Source: Gemmatimonadota bacterium
Lineage (GTDB): Bacteria; Gemmatimonadota; Gemmatimonadetes; Gemmatimonadales; Gemmatimonadaceae
Direction of reading: 5' to 3'
Assembly: GCA_021324775.1 (NCBI GenBank)
Contig: JAJPIM010000024.1
Coordinates: 248,001-312,000 of the forward strand
DNA: 64,000 nucleotides
The position numbers were made by a program, and so were the translations under genes. Positions 56,018 to 64,000 of this stretch are shown here, one piece after another. The first letter of the stretch is position 1, and the number at the start of each line of letters is the position of its first letter. The notes beneath the pieces are model-generated. The model was not told where the DNA came from and did no database searches. It worked only from the letters and a program-made list of their open reading frames with translations.

Positions 56018-56827
56018 ATGGCTGCCCGATCGATCGCTGCAGCCTTCGCGATCATCATCTCCGGTCTCGCGCTTGGCGCGCCTGTTGCTTCCGCGCAGAC
56101 CAGTCCGGTTGTGCAGAAGACCGCGCCGGGCCGGCAGCCCACGATCGTGCATGCGGTGGTGGAGGACGCGGGTTCGCACCAGGAGATGTTTTCGATGCGC
56201 GCCGATCTGCGCCGGCTGGTCGTCGCGCAGGAGATGTACTGGCGCACGCGGAAGACCTACGCCACCGACATCTCGGGCCTTGGGTCATACCAGGAGACTC
56301 CGGGAGTTTCGATTCAGATCATCCGCGCGCGAGCCGACGGCTGGGCTGCGCGCGCGACCTACGGCGATGCCTCCAGCGGCGTCCGCAGCTGTGTGGTGTG
56401 GGTCGGCGAAATTCCCTCCGGCGAACGGCCGCTGACCGGCGCGGAACGCAAATCCTATCCTGAGGCCGAAGCGTCATGCGATGGCGACGGCTTCACCACC
56501 AGGGGCGAATGGGCGGCCGCCGGACGGAGCTACATGACGTACGCGCTGGACCGGCTCGTCCGCAGCGAGGCGCGGTTCTACGCGTTCCACCGCCGCTATA
56601 CCAACGACCCCTCGACGCTCGATCCCTTCATCTGGGACCGCGATGTCGCGGTGACGATTACGGCCGCCACACGCACCGGGTGGGCCGCACGCGCGACGTT
56701 CGGAGTAAGCCCAAATAAGAGCTGCGTGGTCTGGCACGGGACCCTGGACAGCTCCGACATGCCCGCAACGATCGGTCGCGTCGTACCGACGGTCGACAGC
56801 CGCGCGTCGTGCGACGGGGACCAATAG
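56018..56827 (+). CDS. Secreted protein with two tandem type IV pilin-like headgroup repeats
   Basis: 269 residues from ATG 56018 (GGAG at 56006-56009); ATG 55985 would add 11 residues. A Sec signal peptide (about residues 1-27) replaces the pilin helix. Two similar halves follow. The first has LRRLVVAQEMYW, TYATDISGL, DGWAARATYGD and CVVWVGEI; the second has LDRLVRSEARFY, YTNDPSTL, TGWAARATFGV and CVVWHGTL. The order (helix with QE/SE-aromatic, Y-T-x-D loop, paired cysteine near the end) resembles the globular domain of type IV pilins and pseudopilins. Function unknown. It is not clear whether it interacts with a pilus. Confidence 0.7.
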   Translation: MAARSIAAAFAIIISGLALGAPVASAQTSPVVQKTAPGRQPTIVHAVVEDAGSHQEMFSMRADLRRLVVAQEMYWRTRKTYATDISGLGSYQETPGVSIQIIRARADGWAARATYGDASSGVRSCVVWVGEIPSGERPLTGAERKSYPEAEASCDGDGFTTRGEWAAAGRSYMTYALDRLVRSEARFYAFHRRYTNDPSTLDPFIWDRDVAVTITAATRTGWAARATFGVSPNKSCVVWHGTLDSSDMPATIGRVVPTVDSRASCDGDQ

Positions 56828-56866
56828 CCGCTGAGTCGTCCGGCCGGCATACGGCCGGCTGACATG

Positions 56867-56911
56867 CACGGGGCCGGCTTCGACTCACCGAAGCCGGCCC
56901 CGTGTGTTTCT
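56867..56911 (+). terminator. Strong hairpin terminator after the pilin-like gene
   Basis: A perfect 16-bp inverted repeat (arms 56867-56882 and 56889-56904; loop ACTCAC) is followed by TGTTTC. It lies 40 nt after the stop of the pilin-like gene and just upstream of the transketolase promoter region, insulating the two. Confidence 0.8.
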
Positions 56912-56946
56912 CGCGCGGCGCGTTCCACCAGCGTTTGGCGCCTATG

Positions 56947-56952
56947 TATCTT
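56947..56952 (+). promoter_or_regulatory. TATCTT -10-like hexamer before tkt
   Basis: TATCTT ends 7 nt before ATG 56960 and there is no Shine-Dalgarno. The hairpin terminator ends about 35 nt upstream. Confidence 0.35.
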
Positions 56953-56959
56953 CCCCTGC

Positions 56960-59008
56960 ATGGAACCCGCGACCGCTCAACGCCCAGCGCCGCCGGCGAT
57001 TCCCACGCCCGGCGACCTCGATCTCCTCTGCATCAACGCCGTCCGAATCCTCTCGATGGACGCGGTACAAAAAGCGGATTCCGGACATCCGGGCACGCCA
57101 ATGGCCCTGGCGCCGATCGCGTATCTGCTCTACACCCGGCACCTGAGGCACGACCCCGCCGATCCCGCATGGCCCGGCCGCGACCGATTCGTGCTCTCGT
57201 GCGGACACGCCAGCATGCTGCTGTATAGCTCGCTCTATCTGAGCGGCTATGAGCTGACCCTCGACGACATCAAGAACTTCCGGCAGTGGGGGAGCCGCAC
57301 TCCGGGCCACCCGGAATACGGACACACGCCCGGTGTCGAGACGACCACCGGACCGCTCGGCCAGGGCTTCGGAAACGCGGTCGGCATGGCGCTCGCCGAA
57401 TCACACCTCGCGGCCGTCTTCAACCGGCCCGGCCATGACATCATCGATCATCGCACGTATTTCATCTGTAGCGATGGCGATCTGATGGAAGGCGTGTCCC
57501 ACGAAGCCGCATCGTTCGCCGGTCACTTCAAGTTCGGCAAGTTGATCGGATTCTACGACGACAACCACATCACGATCGATGGCTCGACCGATCTGACGTT
57601 CAGCGACGACACCCAGCGCCGCTTCGAGGCCTACGGCTGGCACGTGCTGCGCGTGCCCGATGTCAACGATCTCGTCGCGCTCGACGCGGCGATCCGTGCC
57701 GCTCAGGCCGAAACCGAGCGTCCGTCCCTCATCATCTGCCGTACACACATCGGATACGGCAGTCCGAAGGTGGATTCGGCGAAGGCGCACGGCGAGGCGC
57801 TCGGTGTCGCGGAGGTCGCGCTGTCACGCAAGGAACTGCGCTGGCCGTGGACCGAGCCGTTCTTCGTCCCGCCCGAAGCCATCGCGCACTGGCGGCTCGC
57901 CCGCGATGCGGGCCGCGATGCCCACGCGTCGTGGGCCATGCGCTACGCGGCGTACCAGCAGGCGCACCCGCAGCCGGCCGCGGAGCTCGACCGGCGGCTC
58001 CGCGGTGTGCTGCCGCCGGATTGGGATGCGGATATCCCGGTCTTCACGGCGGACAACGGCAACGTCGCGAGCCGCGCCGCGTCGGGCATCGTCCTCAACG
58101 CCATCGCCGCTCGCGTCCCCGAGCTGATCGGCGGATCGGCCGACCTCACGCCGTCCAATAACACCGCCCTGGCCGGCATTCGGAACTACGATCCGGACGA
58201 CCGCGCGGGCCGCTATCTGCACTTCGGCATCCGCGAGCACGGGATGGGCGCGATCCTGAACGGCATGTCGGTTCACGGCGGCCTCATCCCCTTCGGCGGG
58301 ACGTTCCTGATCTTCTCCGACTACATGCGGCCGCCGATCCGTCTCGCGGCGCTCATGCGCCGCCGATCGATCTATGTGTACACACACGATTCGGTCGGAC
58401 TCGGCGAGGACGGTCCCACGCACCAGCCGATCGAGCAGCTCTCCGGACTCCGCTCCGTCCCGTTCAACACCGTGTTGCGCCCGGCCGACGCCAACGAGGC
58501 GGCCGAAGCATGGCGGTTCGCCATGACGCACCCGGATGGACCGGTGGCGCTCGTCCTGAGCCGGCAGAAGCTGCCATTCATCGACCGCACCAAGTACGCG
58601 AGCGCCAGCGGCGTCGCCCGTGGCGCCTATGTCCTCGCCGATGCCCCAGGCGGCGCGCCGCAGATCATCCTCCTCTCGAGCGGGTCCGAGGTGTCGATCA
58701 TTCTCGATGCGCAAACGCAGCTCGCCGCCGCCGGGATCAGGGCTCGCACGGTGAGCTGTCCGAGCCTCGAGGTGTTCGCGCGCCAGTCAGAGGAGTACCG
58801 CACGAGTGTCCTCACTCCGGGCATCCCGCGCGTCGCGATCGAAGCCGCGCACCCCATGTCATGGTACCAATGGGTCGGGACCAATGGGACCGTCATCGGT
58901 TTGGAACATTTCGGCGCGTCGTCGCCGTACCAGCGGATCTACCAGGAGTTCGGCCTGACCGCGGCGCACGTCATCGGCGCGGCACGGGCGCTGCTGGCCA
59001 AGCGCTAA
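56960..59008 (+). CDS. tkt: Transketolase
   Basis: 682 residues from ATG 56960. The conserved N-terminal start [34 protein letters not shown], the [23 protein letters not shown] block, the ThDP motif [15 protein letters not shown] and the central [15 protein letters not shown] and [15 protein letters not shown] motifs are all present. The open frame upstream lies over the terminator and is not coding. It transfers two-carbon ketol units between sugar phosphates in the pentose phosphate pathway. The gene is convergent with the glucan synthase-like gene, 34 bp away. Confidence 0.96.
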   Translation: MEPATAQRPAPPAIPTPGDLDLLCINAVRILSMDAVQKADSGHPGTPMALAPIAYLLYTRHLRHDPADPAWPGRDRFVLSCGHASMLLYSSLYLSGYELTLDDIKNFRQWGSRTPGHPEYGHTPGVETTTGPLGQGFGNAVGMALAESHLAAVFNRPGHDIIDHRTYFICSDGDLMEGVSHEAASFAGHFKFGKLIGFYDDNHITIDGSTDLTFSDDTQRRFEAYGWHVLRVPDVNDLVALDAAIRAAQAETERPSLIICRTHIGYGSPKVDSAKAHGEALGVAEVALSRKELRWPWTEPFFVPPEAIAHWRLARDAGRDAHASWAMRYAAYQQAHPQPAAELDRRLRGVLPPDWDADIPVFTADNGNVASRAASGIVLNAIAARVPELIGGSADLTPSNNTALAGIRNYDPDDRAGRYLHFGIREHGMGAILNGMSVHGGLIPFGGTFLIFSDYMRPPIRLAALMRRRSIYVYTHDSVGLGEDGPTHQPIEQLSGLRSVPFNTVLRPADANEAAEAWRFAMTHPDGPVALVLSRQKLPFIDRTKYASASGVARGAYVLADAPGGAPQIILLSSGSEVSIILDAQTQLAAAGIRARTVSCPSLEVFARQSEEYRTSVLTPGIPRVAIEAAHPMSWYQWVGTNGTVIGLEHFGASSPYQRIYQEFGLTAAHVIGAARALLAKR

Positions 59009-59042
59009 GCCAAGCCAGGCGTTAAGCGAAGCGCCAGCCGGA

Positions 59043-62000
59043 TTACTTCTTTCCGGTCTCCGGCCCCGCGCGCAGCTCGACGATCACTTCGTGCTCCTTG
59101 CCGTCATCGGCCAGAGACACGGCGCCGTCCGTGACCGCGGCGCCGTCGACTGACACCGAACCGACGCCGCGCGAGACGTGGTCCGGATTCCGGATCTTGA
59201 TCCGGTAGGTCGCGAGCCCGAACCGGTACACGATCTCCGCCTCATCCCACCCGCGAGGGATGCAGGGATCGATGCGGAGGCTGGTCCCGGTCTTGGCAAA
59301 TCCCAGAATCGCCTCGAGCCCGACGCGGTACATCCAGGCCGCTGACCCGGTGTACCACGTCCATCCGCCACGGCCCAGATGGCCGGCCGCGGTGTAGACG
59401 TCCGCCGCGACCACGAACGGCTCGACTTTGTAGCGCGCCACATCCGATGGGGTTCGCGCGTGTGTCAGAGGGTTGAGCATCTGGTACAACTCGACCGCGT
59501 GGTCGCCATCACCCTGCAGCGCCGTCGCCCACACGGCCCACAATGCACCGTGTGTGTACTGCGCACCGTTCTCCCGGACGCCGGGCAGGTAGCCCTTGAT
59601 GTAGCCCGGATCATGTTCGGTCCGATCGAATGGCGGCGTCAGCAACGCGATCAGGCGCCCGTCTCCCCGCACCAGGTAGCGATTGAACGACGCCATCGCG
59701 CGCGCCGCACGATCGGCTGGCGCCGCACCGGAGATCACGCTCCAGCTCTGCGCGATCGAATCAATCCTGCACTCATCGCTCCTGGCGCTGCCGAGCGGCG
59801 TTCCGTCGTCGAAATACGCTCGGCGATACCACTCGCCGTCCCACGCATTCTGCTCGATCGCCACGGCGTATGCGTCGGCTTTGCTTCGGAATTCGGACGC
59901 CGTGGCCGTGTCGCCCCGCGCCTCGCTCCGCAGCGCGAATGCGCGAAGCCCGGTGATCAGGAACCACGCCAGCCAGACGCTCTCGCCGCGCCCCTCCACT
60001 CCGACGCGGTTGAATCCGTCGTTCCAGTCGCCGCATCCAATCAGGGGTAGGCCGTGGCTACCGGTCGTCGTCGCCCGGCGGAACGCCCGCACGCAGTGGT
60101 CGTAGACGGTCCCCTCTTCCTGCGAGACGTCGGGACGGTCGTACATCTCCTGCTCGTGCTCGTCGAGCAGCCGCGACGTCAGGTACGGGGCCCGCTCATC
60201 CAGCACGCCCGTGTCGCCGGTGATGGTGATGTAGTGGTCGGCGATGTACGGCAGCCACGCGAGGTCGTCCGAGAACCGGGTCCGGACGCCACGCCCAGAC
60301 TGCGGATGCCACCAGTGCTGCACATCGCCTTCCTTGAACTGCCGGCCAGCGGCCCTCAGGATGTGTGCGCGCGATACCGCTGGCGCCGCATACAGGAACG
60401 CCGCCGAATCCTGAAGCTGGTCGCGGAATCCGTACGCGCCGCTCGACTGGTAGAGCGCGGTGCGTCCCCACATCCGGCACGCCAGCGCCTGATACAGCAG
60501 CCAGCCGTTCAGCATCGCGTCGAACTCCGGCTCGGGCGTGCGCACGGTGACGGTCGAAAGCCGCTGGCGCCATGCAGCCCGCGATTCATCGAGCGCGCGC
60601 CGCGCCGCGCCGGCGTTCTTGTATGCGCGCAGCAGCCGGCGTGCCTCGGTCTGATCCGGCGCGCCGCCCAGCAACGTGGCGACGGTCCGCGTCTCGCCGG
60701 GTCCGAGCGTCACCTCGAACTGGACGGCCGCACAAGGGTCGAGTCCCGCTCCGGTCGCCTCGGCCAGCAATGCCCGGCGCAGCGCCGCGGGGTCCGCGTA
60801 GTCGCCGTTCCGGCCGAGGAACTCGCTGCGGTCGGCGGTATAGCCCGTCACCGGCTCGCTCACGGACATGAAGGCGACCGTCCCCGCGTATTCCGGATCG
60901 AACCCGTTCCGGGCAAACACCGCGTCGGCATCCCGGTCGAACGACGTGACCACGTTGTCGCGCGTGAGCTCCCGCGCCACGCCAAGCACCCACTCGGCGT
61001 ACGCCGTGATCGTGAGGCGGCGGGGATGGTTGGTCTCGTTGGTCATCGTCAACAACCCGATCTTGACCGGATCGTCCCCCGCCATGCCGAGCATCAGCGA
61101 TGTCGCGATGCCCGAGTGCGTGTGCTGGAACTCGGTGCTGCCGGCCGCGTGTCGCACCGTGTACGCGGTGCCGTGCCGGATCGGCTGCGGCGCCGGCGTC
61201 CAGACCTCGCCCGTCTCGTCGTCGCGGAGATACACGATCTCCGTCGCCTGGTCGGTGACCGGGTCGTTGCGCCACGGCGTCAGCCGGTAGAAGAAGCTGT
61301 TGCCCACCCACGAGTACCCACCGCCGCCGTCGCTCACGACGAACCCGGCGCTCTCGTTCGCGATGACGTTGCTCCACGGCGCAGGTGTCGTCGCCCCTTC
61401 GCGCAACACGATCTCGTAGGCCCCGTCGGCGGCGAGCGCCCCGAGGCCGTTGGCCGGCGGTGGTGCCGTCGGCCCGCGGGATGCGACGGACGGCGCGGCG
61501 GCACCCGGCACGCCCTCGGCCACCGAGCGCGCTGCGGCGGCCGCGAGGGTGCTCGGCGTCACGATCGCGCTGGCCGTGCTCACGCGTGGCTCGAAGGGCG
61601 CCGGATACGCGGGCGCGGCGTCGGGGACCTCGAGGATTTCGGACAGACGCAGGTCGCTGTCGCACCGCAGCTCAACGCGCGCGACGGCCCGCAATGTCGC
61701 GAGATCGTCGGGCGGCGTGATGTCCTGGCGCCGGATGAACACGCCGCCCGGCTTGTCGAGCACCATCCCCTCGGTCGACGCCATGACCGTGGTCTGCAAT
61801 GCGTCCTGCAGCTCCTGCAGGTAGGTGGGCGGGTACGTGTTCAGCAATACCAGATCGGTCACCAACCCCTTGAGCCGCCAGTAGTGATGCGCGGCGAGCA
61901 ACTCGCGCACGGTCGGGAGCCCCGCCGGTGAGTCCACGAACGCCAGCAGAATCGGATTGTCACCGGAGATGCCGTGCGCCCACAACGCGTCCTGGCCGCG

Positions 62001-64000
62001 CCGCGCCTGTAGCAGGTCCTTTTGCGGCGCCCGCACTGCGGGGGTCGGCGAGAGCAGATACCCCGCGATTTCCTGGTACAGCGCGGCATCGGCCGGGGTA
62101 ATGCCCAGCTCCCGCATCTCCACTTGCGCCTGCATCCACGAGAGATCGAGCGCGCGCTGCGCGCTGTACGGATCGTGGTAGCGATCCGCAAGCTCGATCG
62201 CGCGGTCACGGTCCGGTGCGACGAGTGTCGTGAAGGCCACTTTCGCCGACTGCGACGGCTCGATCCGCACCCGCGCCCGGAGGGCGAACACCGGATCGAG
62301 GACCGCACCCGTCGTGCCGGGGAGCGGCCCGTCGGCCGCGTCGTCGAGCATCGCCGGGCGGCGGATGCCACGCGCGCGGCCGAGGAATCGCGCGCGGTCG
62401 GTCTCGCACGTCATCGGTCCGACGAGCTGCCACGCATCGGCGCCGGACCCGCCGCCCACCGCGGCGACGTGAACGCCCCAGACCGTGCGTTCCTGTGCCG
62501 ACCGTGGCCGCCGCGTGGCCAGCACCGCCGCGCTCCCCGGCAGCCATTCTGTCTGCACGAACAGGTTGGCGAACGCCGGATGCTGCCGGTCCGCATCGTG
62601 CGAGGTGAGGACGATCTCTCCGTAACTCGTCACTTCGACTTCGCGCGCCGTGGAGCCGCGATTCGTCACCGTCACCCGCCGCACCTCGGCCGAGTCATCC
62701 GGCACGACTGTCACTTCGAGGCGGGTCTCGAGGTCGCCGTCGCGCCGGTGAAACGTCGCGCGGTCGGTGGAGAAGGTGACACGATACCAATCGGCCGGCG
62801 CACAGACGGGCTGGTGCGACGCGGACCATACCCGCGAACGCCCGGCCGGCGGCGTGTCCGCGGTCGCCGGTGGCGTCACGTCCTTGAGGTAGCACCACTG
62901 GCCGGCGTCGTCGAGCGTGGGGTCGGAGCGCCAGCGCGTGACGTCGAGACGGTCGTACTGGCTGTACCCGCCGCCGCCATTGGTGATCATCACGGTGTAG
63001 GGCGGATGCCCGAGGAGCGCGAGCCGTGGCTGCGGCGTGTCCGCCGTGTCAAGCGAACGCGCGGCCGGTTTCTCCAGTGCCGCCCCGCCGCGCCGCGGCC
63101 GTTCTTCGAGCTCGCCCGTCTGCGCATCCTGCAGCACGAACCGCCGCGGGATCTGCTCGAACAGCACCAGCTCCGCCGACCGCACGATGGCGTCGGTGTG
63201 GAACCGTCGCGGCCACACGTCGTGGGTCATGGCGTTGGTCAGCGCCGCGAGCCCCATGCCGATGTGGTGTGCCATGTAGGCGCCCACCAGCGCCCGCCGC
63301 GATCCGAGCTGGGGCCGCGTGTAGTCCACCGCGTCGCGGAATCCGTAGGGGCCGAGCGCACCTTCGGCTTCCAGCGCCGCCAGGTTGCGCATCGCCTGAT
63401 GGGGCTCGACCGGCAGCGCCAGCAGCGTTGCGTACGGCGCGACGACGAGGTCGCGCGACAGCCCGCGCTTGAGCGCCAGGTCGGGCACACCGAACGCCCG
63501 GTACTGATAGACTTGCTGGCGGTCGCGGGCGTTGTACGCCGACTCGGACACGCCCCACGGCACCCCGCGCTCGCGCCCATACGCGATCTGGCGCGAGACG
63601 GCCCCCGCGTAGGTCTGATCGAGCAACGTGAACGGGAACGACCGCATGACCAGCACGGGCATCAGGTACTCGAACATGCTCCCGGCCCACGAGATCAGCG
63701 CGGTGTTGCCGGCGGTCATCGTGAGCGACCGGCCAAGTTTGAACCAGTGCTCGACGGGTATGTCGTTCTTCGCGATGCCCATGAAGCTCGCCAGCCGGGC
63801 TTCGGAGGCGAGGAGGTCGTAGTACGACGGGTCGAGCGACGAGCTCCCGACCTGGTACCCGATCGAGAACAGCATCCGCCGGCTGTCGAAGAGAAACTTG
63901 AAGTCCATCTCCAACGCGTAGGTCGCCGCGCGCACCGCGATCGCCTCGAGCCGCGCCACTTGCTCCGCGGCGTACACCGATTCCGATGCCGCATCGCGGA
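59043..64000 (-). CDS. Cyclic beta-1,2-glucan synthase-like protein, C-terminal part (5' truncated)
   Basis: At least 1652 residues; the frame is open to the window edge and the gene starts outside. The visible part begins in a glucoamylase-like (GH144-type) segment (FLFDSRRMLFSIGYQVG, DLLASEARLASFMGIAK, MRSFPFTLLDQTY). Two glycosyltransferase-36-type supersandwich regions follow (GGGYSQYDRLDVTRWRSD and GGGYSWVGNSFFYRLTPW). A GH94 (alpha/alpha)6 catalytic region contains LIGCGDWNDGFNRVG with the conserved acid residue, and DPGYIKGYLPGVRENGAQYTHGA. This matches NdvB/ChvB/Cgs C-terminal halves, where GH94 sets ring or chain size. The N-terminal membrane GT84 domain would lie beyond 64000, so synthase versus stand-alone phosphorylase is open. 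Confidence 0.85.
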   Translation of the reverse strand, partial: RDAASESVYAAEQVARLEAIAVRAATYALEMDFKFLFDSRRMLFSIGYQVGSSSLDPSYYDLLASEARLASFMGIAKNDIPVEHWFKLGRSLTMTAGNTALISWAGSMFEYLMPVLVMRSFPFTLLDQTYAGAVSRQIAYGRERGVPWGVSESAYNARDRQQVYQYRAFGVPDLALKRGLSRDLVVAPYATLLALPVEPHQAMRNLAALEAEGALGPYGFRDAVDYTRPQLGSRRALVGAYMAHHIGMGLAALTNAMTHDVWPRRFHTDAIVRSAELVLFEQIPRRFVLQDAQTGELEERPRRGGAALEKPAARSLDTADTPQPRLALLGHPPYTVMITNGGGGYSQYDRLDVTRWRSDPTLDDAGQWCYLKDVTPPATADTPPAGRSRVWSASHQPVCAPADWYRVTFSTDRATFHRRDGDLETRLEVTVVPDDSAEVRRVTVTNRGSTAREVEVTSYGEIVLTSHDADRQHPAFANLFVQTEWLPGSAAVLATRRPRSAQERTVWGVHVAAVGGGSGADAWQLVGPMTCETDRARFLGRARGIRRPAMLDDAADGPLPGTTGAVLDPVFALRARVRIEPSQSAKVAFTTLVAPDRDRAIELADRYHDPYSAQRALDLSWMQAQVEMRELGITPADAALYQEIAGYLLSPTPAVRAPQKDLLQARRGQDALWAHGISGDNPILLAFVDSPAGLPTVRELLAAHHYWRLKGLVTDLVLLNTYPPTYLQELQDALQTTVMASTEGMVLDKPGGVFIRRQDITPPDDLATLRAVARVELRCDSDLRLSEILEVPDAAPAYPAPFEPRVSTASAIVTPSTLAAAAARSVAEGVPGAAAPSVASRGPTAPPPANGLGALAADGAYEIVLREGATTPAPWSNVIANESAGFVVSDGGGGYSWVGNSFFYRLTPWRNDPVTDQATEIVYLRDDETGEVWTPAPQPIRHGTAYTVRHAAGSTEFQHTHSGIATSLMLGMAGDDPVKIGLLTMTNETNHPRRLTITAYAEWVLGVARELTRDNVVTSFDRDADAVFARNGFDPEYAGTVAFMSVSEPVTGYTADRSEFLGRNGDYADPAALRRALLAEATGAGLDPCAAVQFEVTLGPGETRTVATLLGGAPDQTEARRLLRAYKNAGAARRALDESRAAWRQRLSTVTVRTPEPEFDAMLNGWLLYQALACRMWGRTALYQSSGAYGFRDQLQDSAAFLYAAPAVSRAHILRAAGRQFKEGDVQHWWHPQSGRGVRTRFSDDLAWLPYIADHYITITGDTGVLDERAPYLTSRLLDEHEQEMYDRPDVSQEEGTVYDHCVRAFRRATTTGSHGLPLIGCGDWNDGFNRVGVEGRGESVWLAWFLITGLRAFALRSEARGDTATASEFRSKADAYAVAIEQNAWDGEWYRRAYFDDGTPLGSARSDECRIDSIAQSWSVISGAAPADRAARAMASFNRYLVRGDGRLIALLTPPFDRTEHDPGYIKGYLPGVRENGAQYTHGALWAVWATALQGDGDHAVELYQMLNPLTHARTPSDVARYKVEPFVVAADVYTAAGHLGRGGWTWYTGSAAWMYRVGLEAILGFAKTGTSLRIDPCIPRGWDEAEIVYRFGLATYRIKIRNPDHVSRGVGSVSVDGAAVTDGAVSLADDGKEHEVIVELRAGPETGKK

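Noticed and set aside
60054-61931. A 625-codon open frame antisense to the glucan synthase-like gene
   Set aside because: It is a GC-bias shadow: Arg/Gly/Ala-rich with no family-like motif, while the opposite strand encodes a clear protein.

Overview
This is a gene-dense, very GC-rich bacterial chromosome segment with short intergenic gaps, many 1-14 bp gene overlaps and frequent GTG starts. It carries no rRNA, tRNA, CRISPR array, phage or insertion-sequence gene that I can see. Gene content (TamA/TamB, lipoprotein-type secreted proteins, NDH-2, a small conserved protein otherwise familiar from Bacteroidota, ECF sigma with a zf-HC2 anti-sigma) suggests a diderm, aerobic heterotroph. The FCB group, and Gemmatimonadota in particular, is my best guess; Acidobacteriota is an alternative. 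Taxonomy is inference only.

Layout. 1-4899 (+): the end of an outer-membrane barrel gene (TamA/BamA-like) and tamB. 4936-10907 (-): a five-gene operon for the antioxidant ergothioneine (egtB, egtD, egtA) that continues into an ABC transporter of the choline/betaine/ergothioneine class (ATPase plus a fused binding-protein/permease). 11120-15453 (-): M20 dipeptidase, GT39 glycosyltransferase, membrane PHP phosphoesterase. 15558-19422 (+): a DUF255 thioredoxin-fold protein and a VLCAD-like acyl-CoA dehydrogenase. 19462-23402 (-): de novo NAD operon nadB-nadA-nadC ending in a small zinc-ribbon gene. 23556-24953 (+): MFS exporter. 24990-33043 (-): NDH-2, then sucA, a PIG-L deacetylase and an orphan solute-binding lipoprotein in one overlapping string. 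33224-38306: THUMP methyltransferase (-), MscS channel and DUF2252 protein (+), GT1 glycosyltransferase (-). 38365-40619 (+): SufE, CDGSH protein, TIGR01777 epimerase and a conserved small protein. 40620-40750: a large inverted repeat. 40742-42443 (-): DoxX, peroxiredoxin, DsbA-like. 42678-45325 (+): two-gene ABC exporter. 45354-49488 (-): VIT/VWA secreted protein, ECF sigma, anti-sigma. 49822-50004 (+): small zinc-finger-like protein. 50218-55640 (+): compact serine-cycle cluster (serine-glyoxylate aminotransferase, malyl-CoA lyase, malate-CoA ligase beta and alpha, hydroxypyruvate reductase). 56018-59008 (+): tandem pilin-like secreted protein, strong terminator, transketolase. 59043-64000 (-): C-terminal part of a cyclic beta-1,2-glucan synthase-like protein cut by the window edge.

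The two most notable systems are the combined ergothioneine synthesis-and-transport operon and the serine-cycle operon. A third, sequence-level observation is a recurrent TANNNT hexamer 6-8 nt upstream of several starts that lack a Shine-Dalgarno, which suggests leaderless transcription.
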